Of a DNA stretch of 64,000 nucleotides, positions 62,019-64,000 are shown piece after piece; position 1 is the stretch's first letter, and every line of letters starts with the position of its first letter. Source of the DNA: Jiangella endophytica (GTDB lineage: Bacteria > Actinomycetota > Actinomycetes > Jiangellales > Jiangellaceae). A model generated the notes under the pieces. The model was not told the DNA's origin. It searched no databases and saw only the letters and a program-made list of their open reading frames with translations. A program made the position numbers and the translations under genes. The DNA is taken from the NCBI RefSeq assembly GCF_003427025.1, contig NZ_QVAI01000020.1:62001-126000 (forward strand), given 5' to 3'.

Positions 62019-63628
62019 CCCTCGATCTGCTCATCACCGGCGGCACGGTCGTCGACGGCACCGGCGCGGACGGCGTCCGGGCCGACGTCGCGGTCGCGGA
62101 CGGCGTGATCGTCGCGGTCGGCGCGGAGGCGACGGTCCTGGGCGAGGGCGCCGCGCGCACCGTCGACGCCGCCGGGAAGGTGGTCTGCCCGGGCTTCGTC
62201 GACCTGCACACCCATTCCGACCTCACGCTGCTGTCCGCGCCGCAGGCCCGCAGCGCCGTCCACCAGGGCATCACGACGACGGTGATCGGCAACTGCGGGC
62301 TGGGCGTCGCGCCGCTGGCCGACGGCGCCGACGTCGACGGCGTGCGGGCCGCGGTCGGCTACCTCGACCTCGATCCGTCGGTCGGCTGGACCTGGCGCTC
62401 CTACGGCGAGTACCTGGACGCCGTCGCCGCGGCCCGGCCCAGCGTCAACGTCGCCGGGCTGGCCGGGCACCTGCCGCTGCACGCGGGCGTCGTCGGGTTC
62501 GACGACCGCCCGCCGACGCCGGGCGAGCTGGACCGGATGACGTCGCTGCTGGCCGACGCGCTGGACGCCGGCGCCGTCGGCCTGTCCACCGGGCTGATGT
62601 ACGCCCCGCTGACGTTCGCCGGCCGGGCCGAGCTGCTCGCACTCGCCGAGGTCGTCGCGGGCCGCGGTGCGCTGTTCGCCTGGCACCTGCGCGACTACGC
62701 CGACGACGGGCTGTCGGCCGTTCGCGAGGCCTTGGAGATCGCCGCGGCCACCGGGGCGCGCACCCAGCTGTCGCATCTCACCTCCGTCGGCCGGCGCAAC
62801 TGGGGGACCGTCGCGAAGGCCCTGGAGTTGGTCGACGCCGCGCGCGCCGACGGCCTGGACGTCGCCGTCGACATGTACCCGTACCTCGCCGGCAACGCGC
62901 CGCTGGCGCAGCGGCTGCCCGCGTGGGCGCAGGCCGGCGGCGACGCGGTGATGCGCGACCGGCTGGCCGACCCCGAGGCGGTCCGGCGGATCCGGGAGTC
63001 GTGGGCCGGTGAGGCGCTCGGCTGGGACGAGATCACGGTCAGCTCCGCGCCGGGCGCGCCGGACCTGGTCGGGCACACCGTCACCGCGCTGGCCGCGGAC
63101 CGCGGCACCGACCCGGACACCGTCGCGCTGGACCTGCTGGCCCGGTTCGGCAACGCGGTGTCGATGGTGGCCGGTGGCCGCGACGCCGGTGACCTGCGCG
63201 CCGTCCTGACGCACCCGGCGTCGGTCATCGGCTCCGACGGCCAGGCGCTGGACGTCGACGGGCCGACGGGTGTGGGGATGCCGCACCCACGGTCGTACGG
63301 CACCTACCCGCGGCTGCTGTCCGAGCACGTCGCCGACGGCACGCTCACGCTGCCCGAGGCGATCCGCAAGTGCACCTCGGGTGCGGCGCGCCGGGCGGGG
63401 ATCACCGACCGTGGCACGATCACGGCAGGGGAGGCCGCCGACATCGTGATCCTCGACGTCGGCCGGCTCGCCGACCGCGCCACGTTCGCCGACCCCAGGC
63501 AGTACCCCGCCGGCGTCGACGCCGTGATCGTCAACGGTGAGCCGACGATCGCCCATGGGCAGCACACCGGCGCGCGCGCCGGCCACGTACTCAAAGCAGG
63601 GACGAAGGACAAGGGGCAGCGATCATGA
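62015..63628 (+). CDS. N-acyl-D-amino-acid deacylase (D-aminoacylase)
   Basis: A 537-residue amidohydrolase-superfamily enzyme that hydrolyses N-acyl-D-amino acids. The zinc motif is His65-x-His67 (DLHTHSD), and Cys94 in [10 protein letters not shown] is the characteristic zinc-bridging cysteine of D-aminoacylases. SHLTS, GSDGQAL and [11 protein letters not shown] supply the remaining ligand and substrate regions. The GTG overlaps DppF. The link to a peptide-class importer suggests the operon takes up N-acylated or D-amino-acid-containing compounds. Dihydropyrimidinase-like or N-acyl-D-Glu/Asp specificity cannot be excluded. Confidence 0.87.
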   Translation: MTLDLLITGGTVVDGTGADGVRADVAVADGVIVAVGAEATVLGEGAARTVDAAGKVVCPGFVDLHTHSDLTLLSAPQARSAVHQGITTTVIGNCGLGVAPLADGADVDGVRAAVGYLDLDPSVGWTWRSYGEYLDAVAAARPSVNVAGLAGHLPLHAGVVGFDDRPPTPGELDRMTSLLADALDAGAVGLSTGLMYAPLTFAGRAELLALAEVVAGRGALFAWHLRDYADDGLSAVREALEIAAATGARTQLSHLTSVGRRNWGTVAKALELVDAARADGLDVAVDMYPYLAGNAPLAQRLPAWAQAGGDAVMRDRLADPEAVRRIRESWAGEALGWDEITVSSAPGAPDLVGHTVTALAADRGTDPDTVALDLLARFGNAVSMVAGGRDAGDLRAVLTHPASVIGSDGQALDVDGPTGVGMPHPRSYGTYPRLLSEHVADGTLTLPEAIRKCTSGAARRAGITDRGTITAGEAADIVILDVGRLADRATFADPRQYPAGVDAVIVNGEPTIAHGQHTGARAGHVLKAGTKDKGQRS

Positions 63629-64000
63629 GACCCGTCGCCAGAACCACCCGCCGCACCTCGGTCGACGACGATCGGCCGGCGTCGGCCAACTACCACGCGA
63701 ACGCGCTGGCCCGTGGCCTGGCGCTGCTGGAACTGCTGTCGACCGGCGCCGAGCCGTTCACGCTGGTCGAGATCAGCGAGTCCACCGGTCTGCCGAAGAG
63801 CACGCTGGTCCGGCTGCTCGCGGTGCTGGCCGAGATGGAGTACATCGTCCGCGTCGACGAGCGGCCGTCGTACCGGCTCGGGCACAAGGTGCTCCGGCTG
63901 TCCAACGCGTACATGTCGTCGCTGGACCTCTCCGTCGTCGCCGACCGCTACCTCGCGCCGCTGGCCGACCGCACCGGGCAGACGGCGAACCTCGGCATGC
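63625..64000 (+). CDS. IclR-family transcriptional regulator, 3' truncated by window edge
   Basis: The first 125 residues are visible. They contain the winged helix-turn-helix (NALARGLALLELLS, FTLVEISESTGLPKSTLVRLL, YRLGHKVLRLSNAY), followed by the start of the ligand-binding domain. The ATG overlaps the D-aminoacylase stop (ATGA), so the regulator is translated at the end of the operon. IclR-type proteins usually bind inverted sites around TGGAA...TTCCA, matching the five TGGAA(C/T)G elements upstream in this island, so it is a candidate controller of them. Confidence 0.9.
   Translation, partial: MRPVARTTRRTSVDDDRPASANYHANALARGLALLELLSTGAEPFTLVEISESTGLPKSTLVRLLAVLAEMEYIVRVDERPSYRLGHKVLRLSNAYMSSLDLSVVADRYLAPLADRTGQTANLGM

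Overview
This is 64 kb of very GC-rich DNA (by eye about 70% or more). It has many GTG starts, chains of overlapping genes (ATGA, GTGA and TGATG junctions), DUF3558-type lipoproteins and an AfsR/SARP-type giant regulator. It reads as the chromosome of a filamentous or soil Actinomycetota; a Jiangella- or Streptomyces-like relative is a guess. No rRNA, tRNA, CRISPR array, phage or insertion sequence was found. Coding density is very high and no gene-free stretch exceeds 300 bases.

Layout. 0-4.8 kb: the end of a LuxR regulator, three lipoproteins and a VOC protein. 4.9-9.5 kb: a xylose/ribose-class ABC sugar importer (binding protein, ATPase, permease) behind a ROK regulator. 9.6-15 kb: a second, paralogous cassette in which the transporter ATPase is fused to two GAF-like regions and a complete sensor histidine kinase. 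It is followed, with overlapping reading frames, by its response regulator, a binding protein and a permease. This is the most unusual system in the window. 15-18.8 kb: an NmrA/HxlR redox pair, a 65-residue repeat protein, an AraC/PhyH divergent pair and a decayed FN3 gene. 18.8-23.3 kb: an amino-acid permease, a GPP34 protein and a copper amine oxidase. 23.5-32 kb: a secreted M64 metallopeptidase, a Mug-type glycosylase, a LysE exporter, an AfsR-like regulator, an EamA transporter and a NUDIX hydrolase.

32-64 kb is one large catabolic island. It holds a GH36 alpha-galactosidase operon, a short neutral-ceramidase-like protein with an SDR, and a second PhyH/AraC pair. It also holds three exported Asp-box beta-propeller proteins and a 6-deoxyhexose acid pathway: zinc dehydrogenase, COG3618 lactonase, L-rhamnonate dehydratase, probable SDR, and an FAH-family hydrolase further on. 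It ends with a class III aminotransferase, two Gfo/Idh oxidoreductases, a complete Dpp/Opp importer, a D-aminoacylase and the start of an IclR regulator.

Two sets of candidate operators tie this island together. A TGGAA(C/T)G-centred site, usually just behind a TTGACA -35 box, occurs five times (37.77, 37.83, 48.56, 48.61 and 53.31 kb). A pair of TGCA-core direct repeats spaced exactly 21 bp lies before both the PhyH gene and the first propeller gene, on either side of the AraC gene. The picture is a scavenger that takes exported-enzyme products (deoxyhexoses, galactosides, N-acyl or D-amino compounds) into two substrate-responsive modules.
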